Shown here one piece after another: positions 11,501 to 22,115 of a DNA stretch of 64,000 nucleotides. Location: positions 3,038,001 to 3,102,000 of the forward strand of contig NC_057321.1 in assembly GCF_000687475.1 (NCBI RefSeq). The letters run 5' to 3'. The translations under genes and the position numbers were made by a program. The notes below the pieces were generated by a model. The model searched no databases and was not told the origin of the DNA. It saw nothing but the letters and a program-made list of their open reading frames with translations. The stretch is from Ustilaginoidea virens. Its lineage: Eukaryota; Ascomycota; Sordariomycetes; Hypocreales; Clavicipitaceae. The stretch's first letter is position 1, and every line of letters begins with the position of its first letter.

Positions 11501-13247
11501 CAGTCCACGCACTCGTTCGCTTTGCCCGGAGACGAGTAAGTAGTCCACGGCCGTCAAGTTTGCTGTTGGCCGGACGTACCCGTGCTTGACGCCTTGCTGA
11601 CTTGGGGAGAGAGAGAACTACGTGGCCCGCACAGGCGAAACGGCCTGAGCCGAGCCATGACAGCCATGACAGGACGTCGGTACAAGGCCAGAGAGGTCCA
11701 GCCGACTTGCCCTTGCCCAAGCGCGCAATTTCCTTCCGTATGTCCAGGCGACAAGTCGATTACCAACACTTTAGGCTTCTCCGCAAAGGCAGCGGATTCC
11801 GCCGCTATGTCAAATCTTATTGACCGAAAGATGTGCAACCGAAGCGCTGAACATGGCAAGCGAGGTTGGAGAGCCATCATTGAGTGGCCGCAGCAGCAAT
11901 GCTTGGCTCCTTTTACACAAACGGAGGCGGGATCCGCTCTCTCGGAATCTTTATCTTGCTTGGGGACCTTGTGTCGCCCTGCTGGCTCAATTTCGGACTT
12001 CTCTGAGACGGACTGCTCCTGCAAATGAGATTGGATGCTCTCTGGGACGCAAGGCTTTCGCCTGATCTGCCGAGCCAAGCACCAGATCTACCGGGCCCTT
12101 GGCCCTTGAAGAAGGGGCCTTTGGTGGTTCGTGGGAAAATACTATCGGCCGAGAGAGGGGGCATGTACCTGAATGGCATGCACATTGTGCCCCTTGCTGC
12201 ATGTAACCGTCGGGTGCTGTCAAGGTGCACCCACTCGGAGAGTCCGCGATGAACAGACCATCTGGCATACCGCCGTCATGGCCGCCGCAGGTGCAGCGTT
12301 CTTTCTGGAGGCCGTCTGCAGTTGAAACGAACACCGTTAGGGACAAGGGGAGTCGAAGAAGTAGGCATCTGCGCGAGTCGATTTCTGCCGTGTTTCCTGG
12401 GAGGGCCTGTCGCAAACACGGACATGGTCAGGGATGAATGGCGTTGTGCAATCGGATGGAAATCCATTGGATGCACCGGGCGTGATCCGGCGACCACAAA
12501 CAAGCTATCATCAGACTGAGCGTGTTTTCAGGATGTCTCAAGTGTCGTACAGCCGACGTATAACAGCATGGCATGATTGCAGATTCTCAAGCTATCCGGT
12601 GCTCTTACTCCATGTCTAGCCGGCAGACCAATCTCTTGTCAGCCTCTCAGCTCAAGAGGATCAGCTTGATGACGGTTTCTCTGGCAAGAATCATTCAAAA
12701 GAACCTCGTTCACTCAAAGATTCTCAAAGATTCACATCCAGTCTCTTGTTTCCTTGAGCATCAACTCGCCTTCTTGTTGCCTTGTTGTTGTTGCAGTTCT
12801 CCAAAAGTCTTCTTGGTCGAATCGAAGCAAGACAATTCTAATTTCTTTTTCTTCTTCTTCTAATTTTTATTTTTATCTTATTTTTTCCCCTTTGGTCTGC
12901 TTGTCATTTGCAACTCTCACAACCAAGGACGCTTCGCTGAGCTTGACGAATTCTTGATTTGTGGTGTGACATTGCTATTGCAGAATCATTGACAAGCCCG
13001 CAGCCTTGCTACAAACCCCCTTTGCGATTCACTGGGTCCGAGTGCATGCTACCAGGTCTTGAATGGTGACTGGGCGGCCCGACATATCATGGTCAGCTCT
13101 TTTCAGACTTCTGAAGAGGGCATGGGATACAGTATCTGTCAAAGACCGCTTCCTTGTCATCAGAAACACGCCGTCGTGGACCAAGGCTCCCGATTCCGCG
13201 GCAAACCGGACACTCGGATGTGCAAAACGACGACGGATGCTGACAGA
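8587..13247. other. Long gene-poor intergenic region (4.6 kb)
   Basis: No gene I can support. Several frames are open for 200-300 nt and one for 843 nt (separate entry). From about 12,500 the sequence becomes T/C-rich and may be the 5' leader of the Zn2Cys6 gene. TACCTTGGGTAGGTAG at 9,682-9,697 and TACTCCGTAC at 11,016-11,025 are copies of recurrent motifs. A run of about nine C residues lies near 10,186. Confidence 0.5.
10450..11292 (+). CDS. Candidate ORF, 280 aa, unsupported by homology
   Basis: An uninterrupted frame from an ATG at 10,450 to a TAG at 11,290 in otherwise gene-free sequence. The protein is rich in Ser, Arg, Thr and His without domain-like blocks, signal peptide or membrane segment, and I do not recognise it. 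No long ORF on another strand explains it as a shadow. It could be an orphan gene, an exon of an unresolved gene, or a chance ORF. Composition favours chance. Confidence 0.15.
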   Translation: MTMVISGTTGIDRQRSTDRILLSRNIWPLGGASAWHIHSKPVRWRYRPSLVNHGPESPDEACASGFCLKRKHASGHDKQQARGNPYREKWKYSTVGQSLSQVSTHGRNRAESTTTSISLRASLLWIHMRGCLLARISSSTMDAGTQIPDVFLLSSHCSVTNDERYRPTAIVCQATCRGLQTPAGIRQAPTPYLYWHYPTSMTRVPCLSSPRHGIHVPGMCPCCSQPCSGSLFKGKPIDLTLKPLLRSLNGTTTAEFPTNSPPLGPLDVAFLVCCSAQNLM

Positions 13248-14498
13248 ATGGACGATGCTGGCTCCCAGAGAAAGCGTATTGCCGTTGCCGTAAGTGATTG
13301 GGAGCATAGGCATTCCACATGCAGTTTACTGACATGTAAGTTGAGTGCGGTCGCTGTCGCCAGAGAAAGATTCGTTGCAGCGGAGATAACGGAACGGGAG
13401 AAGCGTGCACCAACTGCAGGAGTGCGGGAGTTGGACCTTGCCAGTTCTTGAGGGTACCTTTTTGCTTCCTTTCCCCTGTTTTCCCCTCCCTTCCAATCTG
13501 CCCGTACATTATCAGCGGAGCGAAAGGCTCACAATAAAGTACAGGTTTCGTCCCAGGAAGTCTCCGGCGTCAGGCAAGAAAACTTCTACAACATTGCTGT
13601 ATCACGCAAGTTTGCCCGAACCTCGGCAGCCACCTCGGCGCTGCCCGCGTCACCGCCTTACAGCTACAATAACATGGTATCGATGGGGCACAGCGGGAGT
13701 GTGAATCAGCACGAGACTCCTTACGGCTGCGTGGGAAAACACTACGGCCAGACGGGCGAATGGGTCAACGGGTACAATGGCGAACATTCCACCCCCTACG
13801 TCTCCTCACCGCAAGGCATCGCCTTGGACGAGCACCAATACATGATGGGAGCGTATCGGTCCGGAGGTTCAATGGTGGCTAGAAGCAACGACATGATGTA
13901 CGACGAAGCAGATGGCGGGTACGGATGCCCCAGTGGTGGAAGTCCTGCCGGGATCGGGGCTCGTCCGACCGGTGGGACAGACGCAGGATATTCGTTCGCA
14001 AACGGATTTCCCTGCTATGCCGCCGCTGCGGTGGACAGTGGCGGAGAAAGGATCATGTCGCATCCCGTGGACAGATCTTGTGCTGCCGGCCCCCTGGGTG
14101 CCGACGAAACAATCAATCGCCGCACCGCGCAGGCGATTCACGGGACGGAGCACCCTGCCCTTGTGGACTTGAGCTACCACGGTGGCTACGGCAACAGCCC
14201 GTGCAACACGTCTTCCATGGAGAGTACCGCCGACATGTACACGACCGCGCCGACGTCGGACGAGCTTCTAGCACACGGACACCTCCGACCGCCCATTCCC
14301 GAGTATGCCTATCGGTACACGGCGGACGCTACGTCGGAACGGGGTCAGATGTCCGAAAGCATGCTGGCCATGGGAGACCAACAGCAAGCCGTGCAGGGCC
14401 GCGGGTGCTACATGGGCGGGACCAGTCTGGGATCAACCTCCCCCTTGGGGACGGGCGCCAGCCGCGGCCGCGGCCGCTCCGCAGCTCTTCACCGATGA
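13248..14498 (+). CDS. Zn2Cys6 (GAL4-type) transcription factor
   Basis: Predicted nuclear DNA-binding regulator; target genes unknown. Three exons: 13,248-13,289, 13,346-13,453, 13,545-14,498; 367 aa. Introns: 13,290-13,345 (GTAAGT, branch TACTGAC, acceptor TTGAG) and 13,454-13,544 (GTACCT, acceptor TACAG). The joined protein starts MDDAGSQRKRIAVA then CGRCRQRKIRC, placing the six zinc ligands at Cys15, 18, 25, 35, 38 and 46. The C-terminal 300 residues are Gly/Ser/Tyr/Met-rich and low in complexity, without a recognisable fungal-TF middle homology domain, so this is a short member. The frame stays open upstream to 13,059, but the ATG at 13,248 gives the usual short basic lead-in. The last residues might be replaced in a splice variant, because a neighbouring frame reads QLFTDDDVG just past the stop. 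No biosynthetic cluster adjoins it. Confidence 0.85.
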
Positions 14499-15902
14499 TG
14501 ATGTAGGAATGGATCCAGAGACGTGCCCAGTGCACAGTCTCTTGCGCTGCGCCCAGTGTGTTTTTTGCGTTGATTTACACCATGACGACATTTTTTCTAT
14601 TTTTTTTCCATCATTCTTCCGCATGCTGGGAGGCATCTTCAAGCCACGTTGGGGGCATTTCCACAAATTGCGAAGCGCCATCGCCTCGCTGATCCAGGGT
14701 GAAGCTGGCGCGTCCTTGATCGGCATCTCGGCGCAATCGTCCTCGTCCTTTGCTTTGGAATCCCGATGCTCTGGAGCGACGCCCCGCCTTCGAGGCCAAG
14801 AACCACCGCCCAAGCTGGCCGTTTACATGCGAATGCGACGAGCCGAATGTGGTCTACCGATGCGCATCATTCTGCAGGACTGTCCGAGCTTTGGCGTGCT
14901 TGATGTTTATTTACGGCCGGTGGGCGCGGGCAATCCATGCGGCTGGGCAATTGCGACGCAGGCGCTGGTCGTCAAAGAGGGAGCTGAGTCGAGGGAAAAA
15001 AGAGACTTCTGGGACGCGCCGATTGTAGGATACGGATGGGGGAGACGAAGGAGGACGAGGAGATGAAACGAAGAGGAGATGAAAGGACTTGTTGCGAGGC
15101 TGCTTGACGCAGGCTGTATGTGTAACTGGGCTGGGTTTTGATTTCCCACGAGAGGTCGTTTTTTTTTGGTTGTCTTAGGAAACCTAGAAAAAAGCGCTGA
15201 CGTAGAAGAGAAGAATATAGGATGCTGTGCCCGCAGCAGACGGGGTTGATGAAACGCGCGACACCGGTCGACACTGATGGAGGAGCGATGGGGTGTAAAT
15301 CAGGCACGAGCTGCAAGTTGATGAGATGGCACGAGGTCATCAATTCAACTGGCCCTGGAAGCGCCCAAGGAGGCTTGTTCCACAGCGGGGCGTATTTATT
15401 GTCACCACTTGCTACGTACCCACTGACAGATTGACAGCGTATGTCGCAAAGTTATCAATTGACGGGCTCCGCCTTCAACACGCCAGGCTGCATATGTGGG
15501 TCTAGCGGGAGTCAAGCGGGACGTGGTCACTTGGCTGTACGGAGTACTGATTATTCATTCAATGCTGCTTCATCGAGGGCGGGGTAGCAATCAGGGTAGC
15601 TGGGAGCGGTGGAGCCTACATGTAGTCAATAAACAACCAGACGTCATGCTACCTGCCTTGACTCCATCCCATTCTTTGCTTGCCCTTGCACTAGGCCGAG
15701 CTTCCGCATTTCCCCCTCTCTCGTCTTGGTGATGCGAATGCAACAGAGACGAAGCTTGAATAACATTTGCAGGAACTGGGCCGCGGCTTGAGCTGCCCGA
15801 GACATTCCCGAAGGCTGCCCTATCCGCAGTCTCCAGCGCTGATCGACACGCTTCCACAACTGCATCGGTTGCTCTCCTTGCCGCATACCGGAATCAATCA
15901 TC
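14499..15902. other. Intergenic region
   Basis: 1.4 kb between the transcription factor and the PMI gene. A 253-aa frame overlapping the end of the transcription factor (14,305-15,066) has no family features. GTACGGAGTAC at 15,538-15,548 is a perfect palindromic copy of a recurrent motif. The part nearest PMI is pyrimidine-rich and probably leader sequence. Confidence 0.5.
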
Positions 15903-17372
15903 ATGCAGGTGCCCTTGTTCCGCCTCCAGTGCGGCGTCAACTCGTATGAATGGGGCAAAAAGGGCAAAGATTCTGCCGCGGCAAGGTTTGCCGCTGCTAC
16001 GCCGAGAGAGGGACTGAGCATCGAGGCGGAGAAGCCGTATGCCGAGGCGAGTACACATGCGATACACCAGCTCCCCCCCGCCGGGGGGGGGGGAATACCG
16101 TCGACGCCGCCCAGTTTGCCCTGAAGAAACCGGGTTTCCTCGCATGCATTGCTAACGCAACGGCAACCTTAGCTTTGGATGGGCACCCACCCCTCCAACC
16201 CTTCCCGACACCTCGAGACCGGCCGAACCCTGCTGGAGCTCTGCGCCGAGAACCAGATGCTCATCTCCTCTTCCGTTTCCGAAAAGTACGGCGCCAAACT
16301 GCCGTTCCTCTTCAAGGTGCTTTCCATCAACAAGGCGCTTTCGATCCAAGCCCACCCCAACAAGCGGTTGGCGGAGAAACTGCATGCGCGGGATGCCAGA
16401 AACTACCCCGACGACAACCACAAGCCAGAGATGGCGATTGCAATCACTCCCTTTGAGGGACTGTGCGGCTTCAGACCCCTCGCCGAAGTCAGCCACTTTC
16501 TCGGAGCGATTCCGCCCCTGCGGGCCTTGGTTGGCGAGGAGGCCGCGAGCGAGCTGGCCAAGACGGCCGCGCAGGGCGACGACGGGGACGAGGCAGCCAA
16601 GAAACAGGCGCTGAAAAGGGCGTTTGGGTCTCTGATGGCCTCGTCGGCGGACGAGGTCAGCAAGGAAATGGCCAAGCTGGTCGGGCTGGCAAAGTCGGAG
16701 GGCGACCGGTTCGCCGCAGGCGGAGTGGCCTCCACGTCGGGCCTAGTCTTGTCGGAGCTGGTGACCCGGCTGCATGGCCAGTTCGGCGACGACATCGGCA
16801 TCTTTGTCCTCTTCTTCCTCAACTATGTCACGCTCCAGCCCGGCGAGGCCTTGTTCCTCGTCGCCGACGACATCCACGCCTACGTGTCCGGGGACATTGT
16901 CGAGTGCATGGCCGCCTCGGACAACGTTGTGCGCGCGGGACTGACGCCAAAGTTCAAGGATGTCGGCACGCTCGTCGACATGCTCACGTACAACTGCGCG
17001 CCGATCGACGAGCAGAAGATGGCGCCCAGGGACTACCCGTACGCCACGCTCAACCGGACGGCGTACAGCTCGGGATCCGCGGTGGTGCTGTACGACCCGC
17101 CCATCGAGGAGTTTAGCGTGGTGCGGTCGGTGCTCTACGGCGACGGCGCCAAGGCGACCTTTGAGCCCCTGGAAGGGCCCAGCATTGTCATCTGCACGAA
17201 TGGCCAGGGGAAGATTAGCGTCGGGCCGACGACGCTGGATGTCAAGGAGGGCTATGTCTTTTTTGTAGGGTCGACGGCTGAGTGTGTGCTCGAGTCGGCG
17301 GGCGGGCCAGACGACCAGTTTATCACGTTCAAGGCGTTTTGCGAGGTTGAGGGAGGAAAGGGGAGACTGTAA
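15903..17372 (+). CDS. PMI1: Mannose-6-phosphate isomerase (type I, zinc-dependent)
   Basis: Interconverts fructose-6-phosphate and mannose-6-phosphate in the cytosol, feeding GDP-mannose for glycosylation, GPI anchors and cell-wall mannan. Exons 15,903-16,046 and 16,173-17,372, 447 aa, full length for fungi. Exon 1 gives [18 protein letters not shown]; exon 2 resumes with LWMGTHPS. To keep that frame the intron must begin GCGAGT after ...YAE, a GC-AG intron with branch CTAAC and acceptor CTTAG. Zinc ligands are visible as Gln107 and His109 (SIQAHPN), Glu134 (HKPEMAIAI) and His283 ([13 protein letters not shown]); catalytic Arg302 lies in [10 protein letters not shown]. The C-terminal jelly-roll is complete. 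The ATG at 15,903 matches the conserved N-terminus. Codon use is GC-rich, as in the neighbouring SGF29 gene. Confidence 0.95.
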
Positions 17373-18836
17373 GACGGGGGGGGGGTTATCTGGGGTCCTC
17401 GGTGCACGAGGCAAAGATCAGGGCCCTGGGGGCATGTCGCAAGCCCGTTGTCAGGGAAGAGCTGGCCAGGCGTGGAATAGCTCAAGCTGCGTTCACAAAT
17501 CACCAGTGGTAGCCAGCCACTGGTACATACTATGAACAGGACTGGAGGTTACTGCGTAACGTCAATAGGCAGGATAGGGGACCAGCGTTTGCCGCACACA
17601 TCAACTCTGTAGCAGCGGGATTGGGCTTCTTGAAGCACCCGGGCGGTAACGGAGCCGTAGCAGTACCTACCTACCTCCTACCTTGGGTACATTGTAATAA
17701 AGCCCGAGGGAGTGGCACTGGTCACATTCTGGTGCAACCAGTTGACTGCCCCAGCGCCCCATGGCCATCACATCTCGGGGTGCGCTCACACGCCCTCGCC
17801 CTCGCCCTCGCCTTTGCAAGACGCGCGTCGACCCTTTGCATCCGCCACCTCGCACCCTGCACGTCGTGATTTTCTTTTGGCATTCCTTCGCTCCAAACTT
17901 CCGTCGGCGGGTGTTGCCCGACTCCCTCGCGAGAGCGTACAGCCGAGCGACAAACGCACCACGCACCACGCGCCACGCCAGGCTGGCCTTTCAGCGTGGT
18001 GCCAGCGGCGAGGGTGGAAGCGCGCGAAGGATTGCACCCACGGAGCCTGCGGAACCAGATACAGTCTGGTACTGGTACATACATAGGTAGGTACCTAGGT
18101 ACCTAGGAGGTAGTTGACGGCACTTGCAGTTTGCGGAGCAGCGAGCCGCCCATTCGTCTGCCCTGAACCAGACATAGGCACCGGACGCTGCGCAGACTGG
18201 ACGCGACGACATCTTGCACCAGCGGACCGGGGAGGAAGGAACCACCAGACACTTGCCGCAGTCGCGCCTGGCCATTCTGGACGTGCATTTCTTGGGCTGG
18301 GAGTTCAAAAGTACGTCTTTATTTTTATTTATTTACATTTATTTCCTAAATTTTTTTCCCCTTTCCCCCTTCCGCCTTACTACACTTCCATTCCCCCCCT
18401 CTTTACCAGCATCTATGCATTTTACTTGCGCACCATCACTTGTTTGCAACACTAGCCCCGTTGAGTCAGCACCTGCATTTTGTTGCGCAGCCAGTCGCTT
18501 TGTCGTGCGCGTAGATTCGCGTTGGTCGCCGTCTCGCCCAGTTTGCCAGCTGCGGTGCGCCGCGCAAAGTGACAGTGTGCATCATTCATCGAGCTGGTTT
18601 GATGGCATGGGAAGCAACACAGCGGAAACTTGGCCTTTGCTTCGTTTGCATCGCTTCCTCCCAATCTGTATCGGAGTTTTTTTTTTAGTTTTTATTTTTT
18701 TTATTTCTTGTTTATTTTAATCATTCCCCCCCCGGGTGTGTCTAGCGCGAACTCGGAAAAAGGCGGGGACTGCCAAGCGACGGAGACGCAGTGACAAACT
18801 CAAACATTCCTCGGGCAGAGAGATACCCGCCTCGTC
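17373..18836. other. Intergenic region with repeated TACCTAGG motifs
   Basis: No supported gene. TACCTACCTACC-like sequence at 17,663-17,690 and TAGGTACCTAGGTACC at 18,084-18,113. From about 18,300 to 18,720 long T-rich and C-rich runs precede SGF29 and probably belong to its promoter or leader. Confidence 0.5.
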
Positions 18837-20192
18837 ATGGCTGACAGAAAGAAGCGCCGCAGGGAACTCGACAGTCTCAAGGAAAACCACGGCACGCTCT
18901 TCCGACGGTCCTCGCCGCACGCTGGCTCGGTCGAATCCCAAGGCAACCACCACATTCGCATCGACGGCGGCCACGGCCACGGCCACGGCCACGGCGGCGG
19001 CGGCGGCAGCACAGGCAGCCCCGGCAGCAAAAGCGCCGGCATGTCGCAACGCAACCGCAGCGGCCGCGGCTCCAACAGGAGCAACGGCAACAATGCGCAC
19101 GGCGAGGAAGCCCAGATATGGGACTCTTGCAAGAACCAAATGGGCGAGATTGTGTCCGGCATCAACGCCGAGAACGACAACCTGGCCGAGCTTGTCGACA
19201 TGGACAAAAGGGTCGGCTCCATGGACCCAAACCGGATCCCCGGCGACGCGCTCAAGCAGATGGAGCAGCTGTGCCGGAACGGTGTTCGGCACTCGGAAGC
19301 CAACGTCGGCAGCATCAAGGCCGTCATGGAGCAGCTAAAGATCATGAGGGCCGTCATTGTCGCCAAGGAGCAGGCCGAGGGCGGTCCGTTAGCAGCACCC
19401 ACGGGCAAACGCAACGCTCGAGACAGCGTCGCAGCCGCCGCCAGCGCCGCGTCTCTCTACGATTTCGACGGGGCAGGAGACTCGCCCGTCCCCAGCCCCA
19501 TTGGCAATTCATCCAGAAAGTACGGCGACCGCTTGAGCACCCGGGACCGGGACCGGGACAGGGACAGAGACAGAGACAGTAATAGGGATAGCATACCCCC
19601 AAAGGCGGAGAGCGTCGAGCCTCAAGGAGGGTCCGCCGGTACCAACGGGGGCGGCAGCGCCGGCGCTGGTAGTTTTGCATCCGCGGGCGGGGCCGCATCG
19701 GCCGTTCCCACTGCCGCCGCCTCGGCCTTGGCAGCCGCCTCGGCAGCAGCGGCGGTGGCGGTGGCTGCAAACAGCAACAAGTCCAAGGTCGTCTTCTCCA
19801 AGGGAGATGCCGTGGCATTCAAGCCCAAGGCTGGCGGAGAAGGGGTGTCGGACTGGATCCTGGGCGAGGTGGCCCAGGTGCTGGGAGAAGGAAAGAGCCG
19901 GCGCTACAAGGTGCTGGACATTGAGCCGGACGACCAGAGCAAGCAAAAGGAGTACCGGACGAGCGCGAGCAGCATGATCCCCATCACTCCGGAGAGCCAG
20001 GCGAGCACGCTGAAGGGCTGGGAAGCCGGGCAGGTGGTCCTGGCGCTGTATCCAAACACGACGACGTTTTACAAGGCCGAAGTCCATAGTATGGACGGCC
20101 AGGGCCGCGTAGATCTCAAGTTTGAGGGGGAAAACGACTCATCGACGCTGCAGCAAGTGGAGAGGCGGTTTGTGATTGAGTACCGGGCGTGA
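18837..20192 (+). CDS. sgf29: SAGA-associated factor 29 (SGF29), tandem Tudor reader
   Basis: Subunit of the SAGA histone acetyltransferase complex that binds H3K4me2/3 and targets Gcn5 activity to promoters (family knowledge). Intronless, 451 aa. Residues 1-30 are basic (MADRKKRRRELD), 45-58 a His-Gly and Gly tract, about 90-180 a helical region (SGINAENDNLAELVDMDKRV; GVRHSEANVGSIKAVMEQLK) for complex assembly, then a long disordered linker with a DR repeat and Ala-rich runs. The SGF29 C-terminal tandem Tudor domain occupies about 320-451 (KGDAVAFKPK, DWILGEVAQVLGEGKSRRYKVLD). The methyl-lysine cage aromatics are visible as Tyr405 (ALYP), Tyr412 (TFYKAEV) and Phe429 (DLKFEGE), with the 7- and 17-residue spacing of the yeast protein. 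The linker is longer than in yeast. Start ATG at 18,837 follows CTCGTC and precedes the basic N-terminus. Confidence 0.93.
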   Translation: MADRKKRRRELDSLKENHGTLFRRSSPHAGSVESQGNHHIRIDGGHGHGHGHGGGGGSTGSPGSKSAGMSQRNRSGRGSNRSNGNNAHGEEAQIWDSCKNQMGEIVSGINAENDNLAELVDMDKRVGSMDPNRIPGDALKQMEQLCRNGVRHSEANVGSIKAVMEQLKIMRAVIVAKEQAEGGPLAAPTGKRNARDSVAAAASAASLYDFDGAGDSPVPSPIGNSSRKYGDRLSTRDRDRDRDRDRDSNRDSIPPKAESVEPQGGSAGTNGGGSAGAGSFASAGGAASAVPTAAASALAAASAAAAVAVAANSNKSKVVFSKGDAVAFKPKAGGEGVSDWILGEVAQVLGEGKSRRYKVLDIEPDDQSKQKEYRTSASSMIPITPESQASTLKGWEAGQVVLALYPNTTTFYKAEVHSMDGQGRVDLKFEGENDSSTLQQVERRFVIEYRA

Positions 20193-21336
20193 ATTGTCGA
20201 ACATGGACTCGGACTCGTACAGGGCGTTCTCCTTGGGGAGAGGGGGGGGGGGCAAGGACATGTGCACGGCTTTGGCTTTGGGTTTCTCCTGGCACTGGCT
20301 TGCGGCGGCTACAGGGTTTTTCTTGTTCTCTTCTTTTTCTTCTTCTTTTTTTTTCTTCTTCCCCCCCCTTTTTTTTTACCCCCGTAGATTTGGGGAGTAC
20401 CGGTCATGGAGGTCATAGATATCCCAAAGTGTTATAACAACAGCATTTGGTCGGCTTATGTAGATATGTGGGATGACGTTTTTCTACGGTGCGTCAAGCT
20501 GGGTGCCCGCGTCGAAACAAGCTGCATGCTGTGTTTCAGACTTTGGCTGCGCATGCAGCCGCATGATGCGTCCGTTGATGGGTTGGACAGCCAGAACGTT
20601 GCCGGCACATACGTCGTATTGCTGTGTCATGGTGATGGGAGCAACTAGGTACATTCCTACCTTAGGTATGGTAGGTACCTTCAGTATGTCTCGGACGTGC
20701 GGTCGGTACCTGGGGATGGGCACCTCCGCCTCTTGTCCATCAACCAGACAGACAAGTGCAGCCCAACAGGCAGCCCCACAGACAAGCCCAACTGGGCTGA
20801 GGCTCTCTCACTAATAAGCACTTGAAACGCCAGCGCACCCAAGGCCAACCCTGCGTTTTCTGCAGCCCCGCATATTCCCACTCGACCACGACCACGCCCC
20901 ACCTGGGTCCACCACGCCCGTACCCGCCTCATCTCCCATGCATCCCTCCATCCCTCCTTAACGCTGGCGTCGGCAACCTCAGATTCCTGATTCCTTTTCT
21001 TTGCAATCACCCGCCGTTTCTGCGCCATACATTCTCTTGCACGTCTCCCGACCGAGTTCGTTCCTTTAATTTGTTTTTTTTTTTTACCCTTCTCTTTCGC
21101 TCCCTTCTCTTCTCTTGCCGTCTGTTTCTTCCTTCGCTCTTTTTCTTTTTTTTCTCTCTCTCTCCACCGCTCGATTGCCTCGACTGCTTCGATTGCCTCA
21201 CCGTCAAAAACGAAGTCTTTCCCTCGGTGCGCGCTCCTCCCGAACGTCGACTTGTACTCTACATGCCCGCGTTGACCATCACCAGCCGATCATTCGCAGC
21301 GCAGACAGACCCCTTAGCAGACACAGAGCGGCAGAA
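20193..21336. other. Intergenic region, pyrimidine-rich leader of arf6
   Basis: No supported gene. Holds poly-T/C tracts at about 20,330-20,380 (downstream of SGF29) and about 21,060-21,200 (upstream of the GTPase), plus a TACCTTAGGTATGGTAGGTACC cluster at about 20,659-20,680. The CT-rich block is typical of promoters of strongly expressed fungal genes. Confidence 0.5.
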
Positions 21337-22115
21337 ATGGGCGGGCAACTCTCCAAGCTGCTGGCCAAGGTGTTTGGGTCCAAGGAGATGCGGCTTCTGA
21401 TGCTGGGCCTCGACGCCGCCGGCAAGACGACCATCCTGTACAAGCTCAAGCTGGGGCAGGACGTGACCACCATCCCCACGGTCGGCTTCAACGTCGAGAC
21501 GGTCACGTACAAGAACGTCAAGTTCAACGTGTGGGACGTGGGCGGCCAGGACAAGATCCGTCCTCTGTGGAGGCACTACTACGGCGGTATGTTGCCCGGC
21601 CTGTCGGTGGTTGGAAAGATGCCCCCTTTCTGGGGGTTTTTTTTTTTTTATTTTTTTTTATTTTACACTTTTTCTGGCTGCATCGTGCGCTAAACCCGCC
21701 GCAGGCACCCAAGCATTAATCTTTGTCATTGACTCGTCGGACCGCGCTCGCATCGACGAGGCCAGGCAGGAGCTGCACCGCATCATCAACGACCGCGAGA
21801 TGAAGGACAGCTTGTTGCTGGTTTTTGCAAACAAGCAGGATCTTAGAGAGGGTAGGCCCCCCCTCCCCTCCCCCTGGCCTGGTGCAAGAACCAAGAGAGA
21901 CAGCTCCGCGTCGTCAAACTCGAGAGACCAGGACTAACCCCGTCCGTGCAGCCATGAAGCCCCAAGAAGTCACCGAGGCGCTGCAGCTCGCCAAGCTGCA
22001 AGACAAGGTGTGGTACGTGGTGCCCAGCTGCGCCACCACCGGCGAGGGCCTCCTCGAGGGACTGGCCTGGCTGTCCAACAACGTCAAGGCTCCTCCTGCG
22101 CCGGTCAAGAAGTGA
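21337..22115 (+). CDS. arf6: ADP-ribosylation factor, ARF6 class (yeast Arf3 type)
   Basis: Small GTPase of the plasma membrane/endosome that in fungi directs polarity, endocytosis and PI(4,5)P2 (family knowledge). Three exons: 21,337-21,586, 21,705-21,851, 21,952-22,115; 186 aa. Introns 118 nt (GTATGT..CGCAG) and 100 nt (GTAGGC..TGCAG). Gly2 for N-myristoylation (MGGQLSKLL); P-loop GLDAAGKT (24-31); switch 1 [10 protein letters not shown]; switch 2 [10 protein letters not shown] (66-75); NKQD (126-129); SCAT (158-161). The block [22 protein letters not shown] and [15 protein letters not shown] residues are ARF6 signatures, unlike ARF1 (IGFNVE.VEYKN). The C-terminus carries a short extra tail (KAPPAPVKK). 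All GTP-binding motifs are intact. Confidence 0.95.

Noticed and set aside
14305..15066. 253-aa plus-strand ORF overlapping the end of the transcription factor
   Set aside because: Out of frame with the conserved Zn2Cys6 protein, low-complexity start, no domain. A contribution of a few residues to an alternative C-terminus is noted as a finding instead.
16463..17116. Arg/Gly-rich 217-aa ORF
   Set aside because: Shadow frame inside mannose-6-phosphate isomerase.
13248..17372. Secondary-metabolite gene cluster around the Zn2Cys6 factor
   Set aside because: Neighbours are housekeeping genes; no PKS, NRPS, terpene synthase, P450 or transporter is present.
18717..19414. Minus-strand ORFs of about 190-204 aa
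   Set aside because: Antisense to SGF29, driven by GC-rich codons.
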